From Arcuatula senhousia (taxonomy: Eukaryota > Mollusca > Bivalvia > Mytilida > Mytilidae): a stretch of DNA of 64,000 nt. Under the pieces are notes generated by a model that saw only the letters and a list, made by a program, of their open reading frames with translations, was not told the origin of the DNA and searched no databases. The stretch covers positions 1 through 64,000 of the forward strand of contig CAXARO010001807.1 of assembly GCA_963971305.1 (NCBI GenBank), read 5' to 3'. This document shows positions 13,361-25,843 of the stretch, in pieces; positions within the stretch are counted from its first letter, which is position 1, and every line of letters begins with the position of its first letter. The position numbers and the translations under genes are program-made.

Positions 13361-14560
13361 ACCAATGGTTTTTACCTGTGTCTCCGAAGGCGGAAGCAGG
13401 TATAAGAGTTGTGTCAGTCCGCTTGCCAAGAATTCTTTTTATTTGGTACATCACTCAATCTTCTATGTGTTCCTTCTGTTATGTGATTGATATCGTCCGG
13501 AATCATTTCTTAAATTCTTCTGAAGGGCTTTATTTCATTTTTTTGTATACAGTTTGAGGACGATGAGTCTTACAGTTTTGCACCTGTTAAGGTCAGTGCC
13601 ATGAGAATTTCCTTTATCAGAGCACACTTATTTTTACCTGCGTCGCCGAAGGAGGAAGCAGGTCTAGTAGCCGGGTAACTCCGTCTGTCCGTTAGTCCGT
13701 CTGTCTGTCCGTCCGTCCGTCGCGCTATGGGGTGCCTGTCTTGTGTAATCTGAATCTCAAAAACCAAACGTTAGATCTTTCTGAAATTTTACACAGTGAT
13801 TACAGATATATTGAAGATGTGCACCTCCCCTTTTGAGGTCATTTTATAATTTCGTTTAGAAATTAGGGGCCCAAAAAGGGGCCAAAAAAGCTTCTTTTTT
13901 ATTTGTTTCCATAATAACTTTTGTTCTGGTTGAACAAATGCTATGAAACTTTTCAGTAATGTTACTTACCATAAAAGGAAGGGCATGGTTAATTTTGGGT
14001 GTCCCCACTTTTTTTAGTTTAGAAATTAGGGGTTAAAAAGGGGTCAAAAGCCACTTTGTTTTTTGTTTTAACAAGAAGTTTTGTTCTGGTCGACCAAATG
14101 TTATGAAACTTTACAGTAATGTTACTTATCATAAAAGGAAGGGTGGGGCTGATTTTGGGTGTCCCCTCATTTTTTGTTTAGTAATGAGCGGCACAAAACT
14201 GGCAAAAATGCAACTTTTTTTATTTACGGGCCAATTTATTAATTTGTTTTACAAGTTAAAAGAAAAATTGACTTTATTTGTTTTTTAATATATTTTTTAT
14301 ATTTTGTTGCATGTGACAAATATGCTTTGTAATTCACCATAGGATGCAAGTGTCAAAAATTTTTGACTATCCATATTGGGTGTAGAACGTACATGGTTCA
14401 ACTTTTTTTTAGATTAAGATTATATTAGATTATGAAATGGAAAATTTATTGTATTAAATTTATCAGCTTCTAATAAACGGATTGATTTCAAATTTGGTGT
14501 ACAGCTACAGTATGATGAATTGTAACGTGTATTCCGTTTTCAGGTCAGTGGTCTGACTAT
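13361..14560 (+). repeat. Repeat family E with ACCTG...CAGGT hairpin and tetranucleotide run
   Basis: TTTTTACCTGCGTCGCCGAA...GAAGCAGGT (13632-13663) forms an ACCTGC/GCAGGT hairpin. Related hairpins lie at about 13371 and 16341. The 13.63-kb copy is followed by a GTCC/GTCT-type run (13681-13722). A partly duplicated ~140-base block follows (AAATGTTATGAAACTTTACA type, near 13940 and 14095). It looks like a dispersed noncoding element; the ends are uncertain. Confidence 0.5.
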
Positions 14561-15162
14561 TTCTTCTTTTCCGATCAGAGTTAAACTTTTATAAGGGTAA
14601 GCAATGGGAATTGTGTTTTAAAAGATGTCTTACGTTGATTTCATTTGCTTAACAGCTTCTTCATCATTGGTTGTACCGTTCCTTCATTACAGGTCAATCG
14701 GACGACAACTTGCTGTTTTTTTGTCCTAACGGTTAACAATGTCTTATTTTTCGTAACAAATTTATCAGCTTTTACCTACTGTTAAGCACGTGCTGTTAAG
14801 ATTCTGATTTCAAAATTGTTAAACATGTAAAGTACATTGCCTCCTTTTTGTTTTGTCAGACGGTCATTTACAACCTGTGTTGTAATTGGTAGAGTGGAGG
14901 TATATGCTTAGCATAACTTGGTATTACATTTTATTTCATTTTTAGTTCTTGTAAAATGTTTGGTTTTTAGAAATGTTATTGCATTCTAAAATATATAAAA
15001 TATATAAATACATTTCTTTTCAGTGACGCCATACAAAATGGAATATCTGTAAACATGGTAAAGACAAACAAGACAGTGCACATAATGAAGAAAAAAAGAA
15101 GTAGTTGGGTATGTGGGGAGAAGAAAATTCCCCACATACTGTTATGAGGTAGTAACGAGAGG
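14561..15162. other. No recognised feature
   Basis: AT-rich sequence without an identifiable gene or clear repeat. Confidence 0.4.
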
Positions 15163-15174
15163 TTTTAGGATTAA

Positions 15175-15665
15175 TGAGTGAGTGAGTGAGTTGGTGTTTT
15201 ACGCCCGTGCAACGCTATATAGGTTATTTACAGGCGATGAACATGAAAAGGATGATAAAATGAACATGAAATGATGATGATGAATGAAATATGGGGATGG
15301 GGTGGGACACAAAGGACCGGTAAATTTTGAAGAACCACAGGAAAAGGGGAGAGATGGGTAGGGGCGGAAAATTTAGCCTATGTGGTGCACTACTGGGCGG
15401 TCCACAAAGGGGTCTTTTACGTGCATGAAGCGTGGCACTCTCCACACACGTTGGCCCACTATGGTCGGCGGTCAGGGTTTCCGTATTATAGACCTGACAA
15501 CCCCCGCGGACGAGGGCTACCCTATTCAGCCACCTAGGGTACACACTTGGTCGCTCTGTGGGCTGAGCACTGACCCGACGTCAGAATCCCAAGACCCTTA
15601 GTCGCCTCTTACGACAAGCTAGGCTCTGCTGCGGGCCTATTCGCCACCCGGGCCCCGCACGGGAC
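15175..15665 (-). mobile_element. SINE-A, full length
   Basis: Read on the minus strand, it starts GTCCCGTGCGGGGCCCGGGT and ends with the stem-loop GCCTGT...ACGGGC, then GTAAAACACCAACTCACTCA. It is flanked by a perfect 12-bp target duplication, TTTTAGGATTAA (15163-15174 and 15666-15677). That duplication and the tetranucleotide tail indicate target-primed reverse transcription. No tRNA-type A or B box is visible. Short frames on both strands across this and all other SINE-A copies are not genes. Confidence 0.9.
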
Positions 15666-16335
15666 TTTTAGGATTAAGATGGTGGTTTTTTTCTTAATTT
15701 GAAAATTAAACAGTAAATAATAATTCTTATAAATATATATTTTTTAAATAGTTGATTACGGTACATGTGGTGCTCACGGTAAATTGTTTTTGAGTGCCAA
15801 AATAATTTAAAAAGCCAAACATTATATCCATTTTATAAGCATTTGTTTTTGGAACATTTGTTTAATTTTTTGTACATTAAATACATAAAAGTTCCCTCTC
15901 GTCCCCAAATTTTGGCGGATTGCCAATTGCCAAAACATGGCTAATCATAGAAACATTTTACTTACATCATGATACAAAATGCATTGTCATTCCACCATAG
16001 AATGTCAAAAACTATTCACTATCCATATTTGGTCGAAAAGGTACAGGGTTCAACATGTTACCTTGCGACGCAGAGCCAGTCATCTATTGGACTTGTTATT
16101 TATAAAATTAACGGAAAAAAAGCAGACGTATATACTAGGAATGATGGTTTTGTTATTTTTTTTAGATTTCATCAAATAGATATGATGTGATGAAAAGGTA
16201 AGTGTAAAATAGTTGTCTAAGAAAATTTTTTTGAATTTTTTCCAAATTTTGTTAAGCATAAGTTTATAATATTTAAATATGGAAAGATGGAGTAAAACAT
16301 GTATTTTGAAAAATTGAAATATTTTCATTTATTTA

Positions 16336-16660
16336 TATTTTACCGGCGTTACCAAAGGCAGAAACATGTATAGGAGTCAGATCACTCTGTCCTATCATCT
16401 TTGTGCTTTCTTGTTATGGAGAACAAAAATACAAATCTTGTGAAATCTCAATCTCAAAAACATACACTAGATTTTTATGAAAGTTCACGCAGTGGTAATA
16501 GATATATTGAATATGATCGTCTCTTCTTTTGGAAAGTTTTGTCTAAAAATAAGGAGCATTCCAAAGTTAAGTCTAAAAATATGGAGCCCAAAAAGGGGCT
16601 AAGAAAGTACTTTTCTCATTCAATAATTCTCATTGAATAATTCTTGTATTGATTGATCAA
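16336..16660 (+). repeat. Family E fragment
   Basis: ATTTTACCGGCGTTACCAAAGGCAGAAAC followed by AATCTCAAAAACATACACTAGAT resembles 13632-13800 closely in order. It is degenerate. The bases between 15678 and 16335 hold nothing I recognise. Confidence 0.45.
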
Positions 16661-17164
16661 ATGCTTTGAAATACCTTAAATGTATAAACATCTGGTTACA
16701 GTTCCGATATGACTATTAAAAACATTTTTGCAATAAACATTAGAAAAAAAAGTGGATATAATTACTTGTTCGCAACATCTACACTGTCACCAGTAAAACA
16801 AAATACCGTATAAAGATAATACTTTTCTTTATTTTTTAAACTTCCTAGAAAACGATATTTTAACGCAAATCATATGGAACAGTAGTGTAACTTGTAAAAT
16901 GTTTTTACAAACCCTATTATGATAAAGTTGAAAATAACTTACCTCCATGAAATTAACTTGCTATATACTATATTAAGCAACTTAATAGCATGTTAAAACT
17001 CACACATTAACAATTTTCTTTCTCCACTGCAGGATGTGAACACTGCAAGAAGTATTGGAAGTGAAAAGACCATTATGTGAAGTGAAGCATTGGAAGTGAA
17101 AAGACCATTATGTTTGATTATGTTTGATTAAAATTGTATTGACAGTTTTGAAGTATCTTGCATC

Positions 17165-17790
17165 GTTATATTCCTACATGGGGTTAAAAAGGATCAACAC
17201 CCCAAAACAACCCTAACCCCAAGGTTCTTCCTACCCCAGACTCCTACCCCAGACATAGTTGGTCTTATGGTCTTAGTCAATTTGGTTTCTCGTTTTTTTT
17301 TTAAATATCTACCAATTCTGGTGGCTGATGCACAATGACATTACTTAAGTAATCTCTCTTAATCCATATTGTATAATATTGTACTAACCTTTACCCTAAT
17401 TGTATCTTTATATGTAAAACCGTAACCCTAATGTGTGATTTTTAATACTATCCCCTAACCCTTAATGTATGTTTACACTAACTCTGTGAGGCGTAGCAAA
17501 ATTTTTTGTCTGGAACTTTGTTGTCATTTTTATTCCTAACCCTAGCTTACTGTTTTTGTACTAACCCTAATTGTATCGTTTTATGCTGACGATACCCTAA
17601 GTGTGTGCTTTATCCTGTATGTTTTTGTACTAACCCTAATTGTATCGTTAAATGCTGACCCTAACCCTAATTGTATCTTTTTATACTATTCCCTTGCCCT
17701 AGTTAAAGGTTTTTAACTAACCATTAATGTATATTTTTGTATTAACCATAACCCTAAATATATATTTTATAACAACCTTAACTTTCTCTA
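17165..17790. repeat. Small CCCTAA-rich degenerate array
   Basis: Repeated ACTAACCCTAATTGTATC-type segments with one to three CCCTAA hexamers separated by T-rich spacers. A family-D-like body fragment (GTAGCAAAATTTTTTGTCTG) interrupts it at 17487-17527. It is related to the larger array at 34040-36015. Confidence 0.7.
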
Positions 17791-17912
17791 CAGGGACTTT
17801 TTTTGGATATTTTACATGATATTTTGTACACTTATGAAATCCATTCGAAAGTTAAGCCATTTAGATAGTTCGTCATTTAGATAAATTTTAATTGTTTTTT
17901 ATTACAAGATCA

Positions 17913-18091
17913 GTTATTGCTTTACTCCCAGGTAGCACGATTTCGGCTATATCCGGGAGATGAACATGAAAGTGGTGATGCAATAAACATGAAATGATGA
18001 TGAAGCGGAGGAAATGGGGACACAAGGCCAATCGGGTAGGAGAGTTTTGACTTCCACTGGAAAAAAGGAGTGATGGGTAGGGACAAAATCG
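17913..18091 (-). mobile_element. SINE-B, 5'-truncated
   Basis: The 3' end, read on the minus strand, is CTCCCGGATATAGCCGAAAT...GGGAG, then TAAAGCAATAAC. The body stops at GTCCCTACCCATCACTCC (about 18091), so about two thirds of the 5' part is missing. Such 5' truncation is normal for target-primed insertion. A target duplication is not clear. Confidence 0.75.
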
Positions 18092-18306
18092 GACGAATAT
18101 TCTCCAAAATTGGTGTCAAAACTAAGGTAGATGATGAAGCAAAGAAAGATCTTAAGGATAGACTTACTAGTGTTAAAGAACATTATAATGAACTGATGCA
18201 GAAATTTAGAACTGACATCAGAACACCGAATCATAACAGACCGAAATCCTACCAGCATGACAACTACAAAAGGAGATTTAAGGACAGATTCGACAGGAAA
18301 TGTTAA
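18092..18306 (+). CDS. Charged C-terminal coding fragment of unknown family
   Basis: The open frame continues out of the SINE-B junction and ends at TGT TAA (18304-18306). About 65 residues are rich in Lys, Arg and Asp (for example DDEAKKDLKDRLTSVKEH) and end RFKDRFDRKC. The composition suggests a coiled, nucleic-acid-binding C-terminus such as that of a retroelement gag-like protein. A fragment that may be the N-terminal region of a reverse-transcriptase protein follows at 18570. I do not recognise the family. It has no independent start of its own; the first ATG (18070) lies in SINE-derived sequence. Confidence 0.3.
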
Positions 18307-18569
18307 TTTAAACTTTATTATTTAGGACTTACGAGTTTTTATTCTTCGAAAGGACATTAACTATATTTTTGTGACATAAACACTTTGTTTACTTTTCGGA
18401 TTTTTCTCGACTAGTAAAAAGGATCCCGGTCTGACTTGTTAACGATTGGTCCATGCTTAGCCAATAAATTTACAGATATCGACTTTAATTACTTAAGCCC
18501 CGCCTCCTATGCTTTTGCCAATTTTCTGACGGTAGATTAAATCATTTGCAATTGTAAGCTGAACGCAAA

Positions 18570-18755
18570 ATGTCTAAACGAAATCGAAGATTAAATCGTT
18601 AATTAAAAGTCATAAAGCGATCTCATAATAAATCTGCTATGCAGATTCCAAAACTATCACGTAAAATATTGAATGCGAAACAACATGTAATCAATTTATC
18701 TAGCGTCGTTCTACGGGACGAAGACTATCTTTTATTGTTGCATAATAAAATATAA
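18570..18755 (+). pseudogene. Possible N-terminal fragment of a reverse-transcriptase-type protein
   Basis: ATG at 18570 begins MSKRNRRLNR. A TAA follows at codon 11, and the frame then stays open to TAA 18753-18755. It contains KQHVINLSSVVLRDEDYLLL. The order 'basic start, VINLSS, then an acidic LL motif' resembles the leader of retroelement polyproteins that I have seen in molluscs, but this is from memory and weak. The internal stop makes it a relic. Confidence 0.3.
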
Positions 18756-19637
18756 CCGTACAGTTGGGTTACATAAAGCCTTTCTATTCCCTGTAAATTC
18801 TGACATGAATTTTCCACAATAAACAGAATATATACGTTGGATGTATTAAGTTTTACTGATGTCCGCCAATCTGTAATATCAGTTGAAGACAATTTATAAC
18901 ATTTTAAAAAATTAATGTACATCTCAAATTACTTTGTAACTATTTATATTTTCATGATAAAGATTGAAGCAATGCCTTTGTTTTGTCTGTCCTGGAGCCT
19001 TGGTGAACATCATGAAAAAAGAAATGTGTCCAGACATCCCTTCCAATACGCCAAATAAATTGATATGAAATCACTGGTCTTACGCTTTATGCTTTAATGT
19101 ATTTCGAACGACCACCCACTGTAGCCTATAAACGAGGAAACAATATTGCAGATCTAATTACATCTGTAATTATATACATTCTAGATATAAGTTATCAAAC
19201 TTATTATATATTGTATCTATAAATGTAATGTACATAACATATTTAGTAATGAAATGAGATTTTCACTTCTTCCTGTCATAAAATGCAAACACAAGAAAGT
19301 GCAAGGGCAACCAAAACGCAAGTTGTTATTAATTGATTGTGGTGCGGGTTTTCTGTTGGTGAAATGTACTGATTTCTTAGGTGCCCTCCCTTCAGTATAT
19401 CTTTGATCGGTCATTGGTGATCCATTTTTAGATTTTTTCTTGGTTTCTTTAAACTGTAAAGTTGAACAACAAGCTGTGAAAATTGTAATTTATTTTACGA
19501 TCCAAGGGGTATAACTCTTAAAGGAACGGTCCTAGAACTTTGCCTTATAATGGCCTTGTAACAAGAACAGAGAGTGTCATGCAGTTAGATATTGGTAGCT
19601 GAACAATGAAGGTAGGTATAAGTCAGAGTGAAACATA

Positions 19638-20147
19638 TTTGGAACCCGTGCGGGTTCAGGGTGGCGAATAGGCCCGCAGCAGCGCTGTGCTTGTCGGTAA
19701 AAGTCCACTTAAGAGTGCTCAGAAACCTGACATCCGGTCAGGCCGCTTTGCCCACAAAGCGACTGGGATGTGTGCCCCAGGTGTTTGAATGGGGCAGCGC
19801 TGACATCGAGAGATGCTGGGTCGTCAGGCGTTAATGCGGGAAACCGGACTACAAACCATAGTGCTGCACCTTGTTGGGACAAATGTCACGTTCCTCGCAC
19901 GTTAAACGACCCGTAGGATCCCCATGCAGGAGGCTAAATTTCCTGTCCCTACCCATCACTCCTTTTTCCAGTGGCAGTCAAAATTTCCAACCGAATTGGC
20001 ATTGTGTCCCCATTTTCTCCACTTCATCATCATTTCATGTTCTTTGTATTATCATTTTTGTTGTCATTTGTATTTCTTCTCCCGGGTATAGCCGAAATCG
20101 TGCTGCTTGGGAGTAAAGCAATAACTAACTAACTAACTAAATAACTA
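19638..20147 (+). mobile_element. SINE-B, diverged head
   Basis: Near full length. The 5' head reads ACCCGTGCGGGTTCAGGGTG instead of the usual GTCCCGTGCGGGGCCCGGGA, which keeps the CCCGTGCGGG hairpin. A segment around the 3' third (AACGACCCGTAGG) lacks ~40 bases present in other copies. An extra GTTGTCATTTGTATTTC lies just before the terminal stem-loop. The tail is a TAAC run at 20124-20149. Confidence 0.8.
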
Positions 20148-20225
20148 ACTGGATTTAAAAACAATGTATAATTAAATGTCCATTCGCAGTAAGTTAAGAT
20201 TTCGGGAGGTGGTCAAATAAATAAA

Positions 20226-20720
20226 CTTATGGTATTTGGAACCAGTCAACTTGCTTGTGGAAATTACATCGATTTCCTTAGTAGAGTGTCAAAACTGACC
20301 AAGAAATTATTGACACAAGGTAATGTTGCTCTTCGATTGTTGTCTTCACTTAAGAAATTTTACGGGAGACATCATGAGCTCATACACTAATACAGGATTT
20401 CTATCTCACAGATGAGTGCAGATGTTGCATTGTCAAAGAGCTTTGTTGTATTTTCTTTCTTCACCGGATTTGACTTGCTAAATGGACAATTGGTGACACG
20501 ACGGGTGTGCTATAGCAGGCAGGAACCGCTTACTCTTCCGGAGTACCTGAGTTCACTCTTGTTACAACTTGAGTTCGTGTTACTAGTTGTCATTCAGGTG
20601 TTTCTGTTTTGTGATTTTATGTTGTTTCTTTGTGTTTTCTTCGTCGTTTTCGTTCTATGGTCTTGTCTTCGAAATTTCGAACTTTTGATATTCGGTTGTC
20701 CCTTTTGGTACCTCATTGGC
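20226..20720 (+). repeat. Repeat family C with degraded reverse-transcriptase-element C-terminus
   Basis: Encodes, with a stop, pieces of the same peptide as 42489-42845 (IDFLSRVSKLTKKLLTQG, LLSSLKKFYGRHHE, ISQMSADV). The shared noncoding tail GGGTGTGCTATAGCAGGCAG follows. It is a decayed copy of the family C element. Confidence 0.65.
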
Positions 20721-20739
20721 AGCACTTGTAAAGAAACAC

Positions 20740-21420
20740 AACAGGAAAATGGAAGACCTATGTAAGGACATACCCTGCCGTTCTCGGGGCAACTGTTAGA
20801 TTTTACTGCAGCGACTGCACACTCAATGGTCTGTGGTGGCACTGAAGATAACAACTGGTGGACCAGATCTTTATACCTTCCATCATACAACATTACAGAG
20901 CTGAAAATGGAAAGAAATGATGCACTGCTACTTATGAAATTGTTGAAGATGAAACTGAGCGAAGAGGCTGTACATACCATGGAGTTGTACAACACTACGA
21001 ACAAGAACGAAGGTGTACACAGAGCACTTAGTGTTAATCTACCGAAGAACGTCAACTTTTCCAAGAACATGGAGGCAAGATTATCATTTTGGTGTCCACA
21101 GTAACAAGAAGCCAGGGAAATCAGCTAAAATGAAGAGTACACAACTTGGACTCCAACTGAATGAGGCCAGCTCCAACTACCTTGACAAGATGGAAAAGGA
21201 CTTTCAGTACAAAAGAGACCCTACATTAAAAAGCGGATATTAAAACAGACTGCAGCAGAGAGAATTCAAGAACACAAGGCATACAAAGAACTACATGGCA
21301 GTCACTCAGACTACACGAAAGGCCAGTTCGATACAGTTCCTGCTGTTGCATTCCACAGAGACTACTGTAAGAAGAAATTGCCTGCTGATCTCTATTTTTT
21401 TAATGAAAAACCCAGGTTCT
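20740..21420 (+). pseudogene. C-terminal remnant of a Mutator-like transposase
   Basis: Frame pieces, in order: KDIPCRSRGNC near 20770, then NNWWTRSLYLPSYNITELKM, then TTNKNEGVHRALSVNLPKNV and NFSKNMEARL (20850-21090). After a shift at about 21095 comes KSAKMKSTQLGLQLNEASSN. The order 'DTPC..RGNC / NNWW / T..KNE..NR.....PK...FSRN' matches the C-terminal part of the Mutator-like transposase domain found in cnidarians and molluscs (named from memory). Several stops and at least two frameshifts separate the pieces. The catalytic N-terminal part is absent. It directly follows a family C copy. Confidence 0.45.
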
Positions 21421-21429
21421 TTTAAGGAC

Positions 21430-22576
21430 CACACAGCTTTTTCAAAAAGAATCTTACTATATCTATAAACAAATCAAATCATGAGAGTAATGGGACACCA
21501 ACATCAGATTCATTTAAAAAGGGGGGCTCTTTTTCGAAAATTTAAAAATTAAAGAAAAGAAAACAGTTTTTACCTATATTATTATTTGGCATTACTAATT
21601 CTTATCTACAATCTGGCAAATGTGGATGCCCAAGACACCTCCCAGCAGAAATGCATGAACGCCTACTGGGGTTAAAGCCGCGTGACTCCAAACCCAGATG
21701 ATCGACATTCATGCATTTCCCATTGTCACACAGATGCGAGACATCTCCATCTAAAATGCGCTCATGAATAAGGTACGCTTATCTGTGTGCATGAATTCGT
21801 ATCCATCTGTTGGCAACTGGATGCTTCTAATTAATAGCCCCATATTTGCCTTCAGTTGTGCTAGTCCCTATCCATTCATTCCAAGTACTGTTTTCTCTGC
21901 TATTTTTTGTCTATATCCATATAGATATTTGTTTAAAAAAACGCCTGGTATGTTTGTATGAGAGTTACAAAGCTTCTCCAAATTTTGGTAAAAATTTGAA
22001 AAAATCATTAACAGAAAATGACACCCCATCTTTCACGGAACTACATGGTTGAACTTTAAAAAAAATATGGTGTTGATTTTACACCTATGTTAAGTTAATA
22101 CTAATAAAACATTTTCTTTTCTTTGTATACCATACCGGTATAAATTTACTATTTTATCACAGACTAAACGAATGGATTTATAAAGAGTAATTATTAGTGA
22201 TCTAAATCATTTCTTGCGCTCCAAGTAAACTGTATTATGTTCTTTTTTGAGAGGAAACGCCTCTGAACATTTTTAGTTGTAATAAATATAAATAAAAAGT
22301 AGAAACAATTAAGTTTAATTGTCATAACCAATATGACTTTTAAGAAACCTTTTGTTCAATCCTGTTGATTTTGTGTACTTTGGACATTAATATATATTAA
22401 ATGCTATAAAAGTATTCAATCAATTTCATAACATTGTCTTTTTTTTTCATTTAGATCAACTAAAGAAATTCAAACTTCAAATTGTAAAAAAAAAACTACA
22501 TAAACCTGGCCGAAGACTGACCTACAAGTCTGAAGAGGAAATATATAATGCGTTAAACAAGTGTGGCCACTAAAAG
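21430..22576. other. No recognised gene
   Basis: AT-rich spacer. It includes short frames at 21764-22052 with no family resemblance. Nothing can be assigned. Confidence 0.4.
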
Positions 22577-24831
22577 TATGTCTCGCCTGCCGGCACCATC
22601 GCTAAAATCAACTACATAAGCTTTCATTTCTTGATATAAACACAAAAAGTGTCAGTATACCTAATAACAGATGCCTGGTTATTATACTATTCAAGCAATC
22701 CATTGTCCACACAAGTAATACAAAAAGTTTTCTGTCTGAAAAAAAAGACCTAAGTTCACAGAGTCACTGGAGTGTAAAAATGGGGTCATGGTCACATGGC
22801 ATGGTGACAGTTGCGTTGTCCATAACCGCAACTGTCTGTTAACCCAATATCAAATGCCTAGCTATTATAACTATCCAGCAATTCATCGTCCATAAAAGTC
22901 TTACAAAAAAGTTTTTCGGCCTGAAAAAGACCTAAGTTCACAGATTCACTGGAACCTAAAAATGAGGTCAGGGTCACACAGCATGGTGACAGTTGCATAG
23001 ACCATAACCTGAACTGTCTGTATACTAAATATCAGATGCCTAGCTATTATACTTTTCAAGCAATTCATCGTCCACAAAAGTCTTACAAAAAAGTTTACAG
23101 CCTGAAAAAAGACCTAAGTTCACAGAGTCACTGGAGCATGAAAATGAGGTCAGGGTCACATGGCATGGTGACAGTTGCGTTGTCCATAACCGCAACTGTC
23201 TGTTAACCCAATATCAGATGCCTAGCTATTATAACTTTCTAGCAATTCATCGTCCATAAAAGTCTTACAAAAAAGTTTTTCGGCCTGAAAAAGACCTAAG
23301 TTCACAGAGTCACTGGAGCGTGAAAATGAGGTCAGGGTCACACGGCATGGTGACAGTTGCATAGACCATAACCTGAACTGTCTGTATACCCAATATCAGA
23401 TGCCTAGCTATTATACTTTTCAAGCAATTCATCGTCCACAAAAGTCTTACAAAAAAGTTTACAGCCTGAAAAAAGACCTAAGTTCACAGAGTCACTGGAG
23501 CATGAAAATGAGGTCAGGGTCACATGGCATGGTGACAGTTGCGTTGTCCATAACCGCAACTGTCTGTTAACCCAATATCAGATGCCTAGCTATTATAACT
23601 TTCTAGCAATTCATCGTCCATAAAAGTCTTACAAAAAAGTTTACCGCCTGAAAAAAGACCTAAGTTCACAGAGTCACTGGAGCGTGAAAATGAGGTCAGG
23701 GTCACACGGCATGGTGACAGTTGGGTAGACCATAACCTGAACTGTCTGTATACCCAATATCAGATGCCTAGCTATTATACTTTTCAAGCAATTCATCGTC
23801 CACAAAAGTCTTACAAAAAAGTTTACCGCCTGAAAAAAGACCTAAGTTCACAGAGTCACTGGAGCGTGAAAATGAGGTCAGGGTCACACGGCATGGTGAC
23901 AGTTGCGTAGACCATAACCTGAACTGTCTGTATACCAAATATCAGATGCCTAGCTATTATACTTTTCAAGCAATTCATCGTCCACAAAAGTCTTACAAAA
24001 AAGTTTACGGCCTGAAAAAAGACCTAAGTTCACAGAGTCACTGGAGCGTGAAAATGAGGTCAGGGTCACACGGCATGGTGACAGTTGCGTAGACCATAAC
24101 CTGAACTCTCTGTATACCAAATATCAGATGCCTAGCTATTATACTTTTCAAGCAATTCATCGTCCACAAAAGTCTTACAAAAAAGTTTACGGCCTGTAAA
24201 AAACGACCTAAGTTCACAGAATCACTGGAGCGTAAGAATGGGGTCAGGGTCACATGGCATGGCAACAGTTGCGTAGACCATACCCTCAACTGTCTGTATA
24301 CCAAATATCAGATGCCTAGCTATTATACTTTTCAAGCAATTGATCGTCCACAAAAGTCTTACAAAAATGTTTATGGCCTGAAAAAAACCCTAAGTTCACA
24401 GAATCACTGGAGCGTGAAAATGGGGTCAGGGTCAAACGGCATGGCGACAGTTGCGTAGACCATACCCTCAACTGTCTGTATACCAAATATCAGATGCCTA
24501 GCTATTATACTTTTCAAGCAATTGATCGTCCACAAAAGTCTTACAAAAATGTTTATGGCCTGAAAAAAAACCTAAGTTCACAGAATCACTGGAGCGTGAA
24601 AATGGGGTCAGGGTCAAACGGCATGGCAACAGTTGCGTAGACCATACCCTCAACTGTCTGTATACCAAATATCAGATGCCTAGCTATTATACTTTTCAAG
24701 CAATTCATCGTCCATAAAAGTCTTACAAAAAAGTTTACGCCGCCGCCGTCGCCGTCGCCGCCGCCGTCGCCGCCGCCGGAAAGTAATACCTATGTCTCGC
24801 CTTCCGCGACTATTCGTCGCAGGCGAGACAA
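22577..24831. mobile_element. Element with about twelve 181-bp tandem repeats and terminal hairpin
   Basis: Units recur at about 22669, 22848, 23030, 23211, 23393, 23577, 23759, 23940, 24121, 24308, 24487 and 24668, each with CAGATGCCTAGCTATTATA, GACCTAAGTTCACAGA and GGTCAGGGTCACA. The left end has GTCTCGCCTGC and the right end GCAGGCGAGAC, an inverted pair. The right end also forms a long hairpin, GTCTCGCCT...AGGCGAGAC (24792-24828), with inner GCGAC/GTCGC. This architecture resembles the element at 7020-8397. The minus-strand frame at 24038-24304 is a repeat artefact. Confidence 0.8.
24739..24779. repeat. (CCG/TCG)n trinucleotide run
   Basis: GCCGCCGCCGTCGCCGTCGC and onward, joining the last 181-bp unit to the terminal hairpin. 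Confidence 0.9.
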
Positions 24832-25174
24832 AAACACAATGAAAGAAGGTTAAAGCAGATAAATCGTCTCAACCAACTAAAAACAATAGATTTATCTATT
24901 GTCTTTGTGGTTGATGACAACACGCAAGAAAGACAACAAAATATTGGAAAAGGCAAATTCCTTCAGAGATTAAAGAAGGAACTTCCCATTTTAAGACACT
25001 TTTGAATTAAAAAGGTCGGCACAGTACAAGGAAGAATTTACGCCTCATGATTGTCAGACACTGAATGTCAGTTACACACTCAAAACTTGCCTGTGGGCCA
25101 GGTGTGTCAAACCAGCTGGCAACCAAGCAAAAGGAGCAGCTGGCAACTATTCTTTTAGTTGCAAGCAACATGGA

Positions 25175-25756
25175 GTAAGTGAGTGAGTTGGTGTTTTACG
25201 CCCGTGCAACGCAATATAGGTTATTTACAGGCGATGAACATGAAAAGGATGATAAAATGAACATGAAATGATGAGTGAGTGAGTTGGTGTATTACGCCCG
25301 TGCAACGCTATATAGGTTATTTACAGGCGATGGACATGAAAAGGATGATAAAATAAACATGAAAAGATGATGATAAATGAAATATGGGGTGGGATGGGAC
25401 ACAAAGGAACGATAAAATTTGAAGAACCACAGGAAAAGGGGAGAGATGGGTAGGGGCAGAAAATTTGCCTATGTGGTGCACTACTTGGCGGTCCACAAAA
25501 GGGTCTTTTATGTGCATGAAGCGTGGCACTCTCCACACACGTTAGCCCACTATGGTCGGCGGTCTGGGTTTCCGTATTATAGACCTGACAACCCCCGCGG
25601 ACGAGGGCCACCCTTTTAAGCCACCTAAGGTACACACTTGGTTGCTCTGTGGGCTGAGCACTGACCCGACGTCAGAATCCCAAGACCCTCAGTCGCCTCT
25701 TACGACAAGCTAGGCTCTGCTGCGGGCCTATTCGCCACCCGGGCCCCGCACGGGAC
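25175..25756 (-). mobile_element. SINE-A with duplicated 3' tail
   Basis: A perfect 14-bp target duplication, GCAAGCAACATGGA (25161-25174 and 25757-25770), encloses one full-length SINE-A (25273-25756) plus an extra 98-base copy of its 3' end (25175-25272). Both run in the same orientation. Only one duplication pair surrounds both parts, so they probably entered together. Confidence 0.85.
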
Positions 25757-25843
25757 GCAAGCAACATGGAAGACTCTTTCACAATAGGAAATTAAAAAGG
25801 TTAAATATTATCATGATTTTAGATAAATTATCAATTACAAAGA

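Noticed and set aside
15224..15544. Repeated 73-106-codon frames (MYPRWLNRVALVRGG..., MWCTTGRSTKGSF...) in many places, both strands.
   Set aside because: They occur only within SINE-A copies, on both strands, with varying ends. Products of a GC-rich repeat, not genes.
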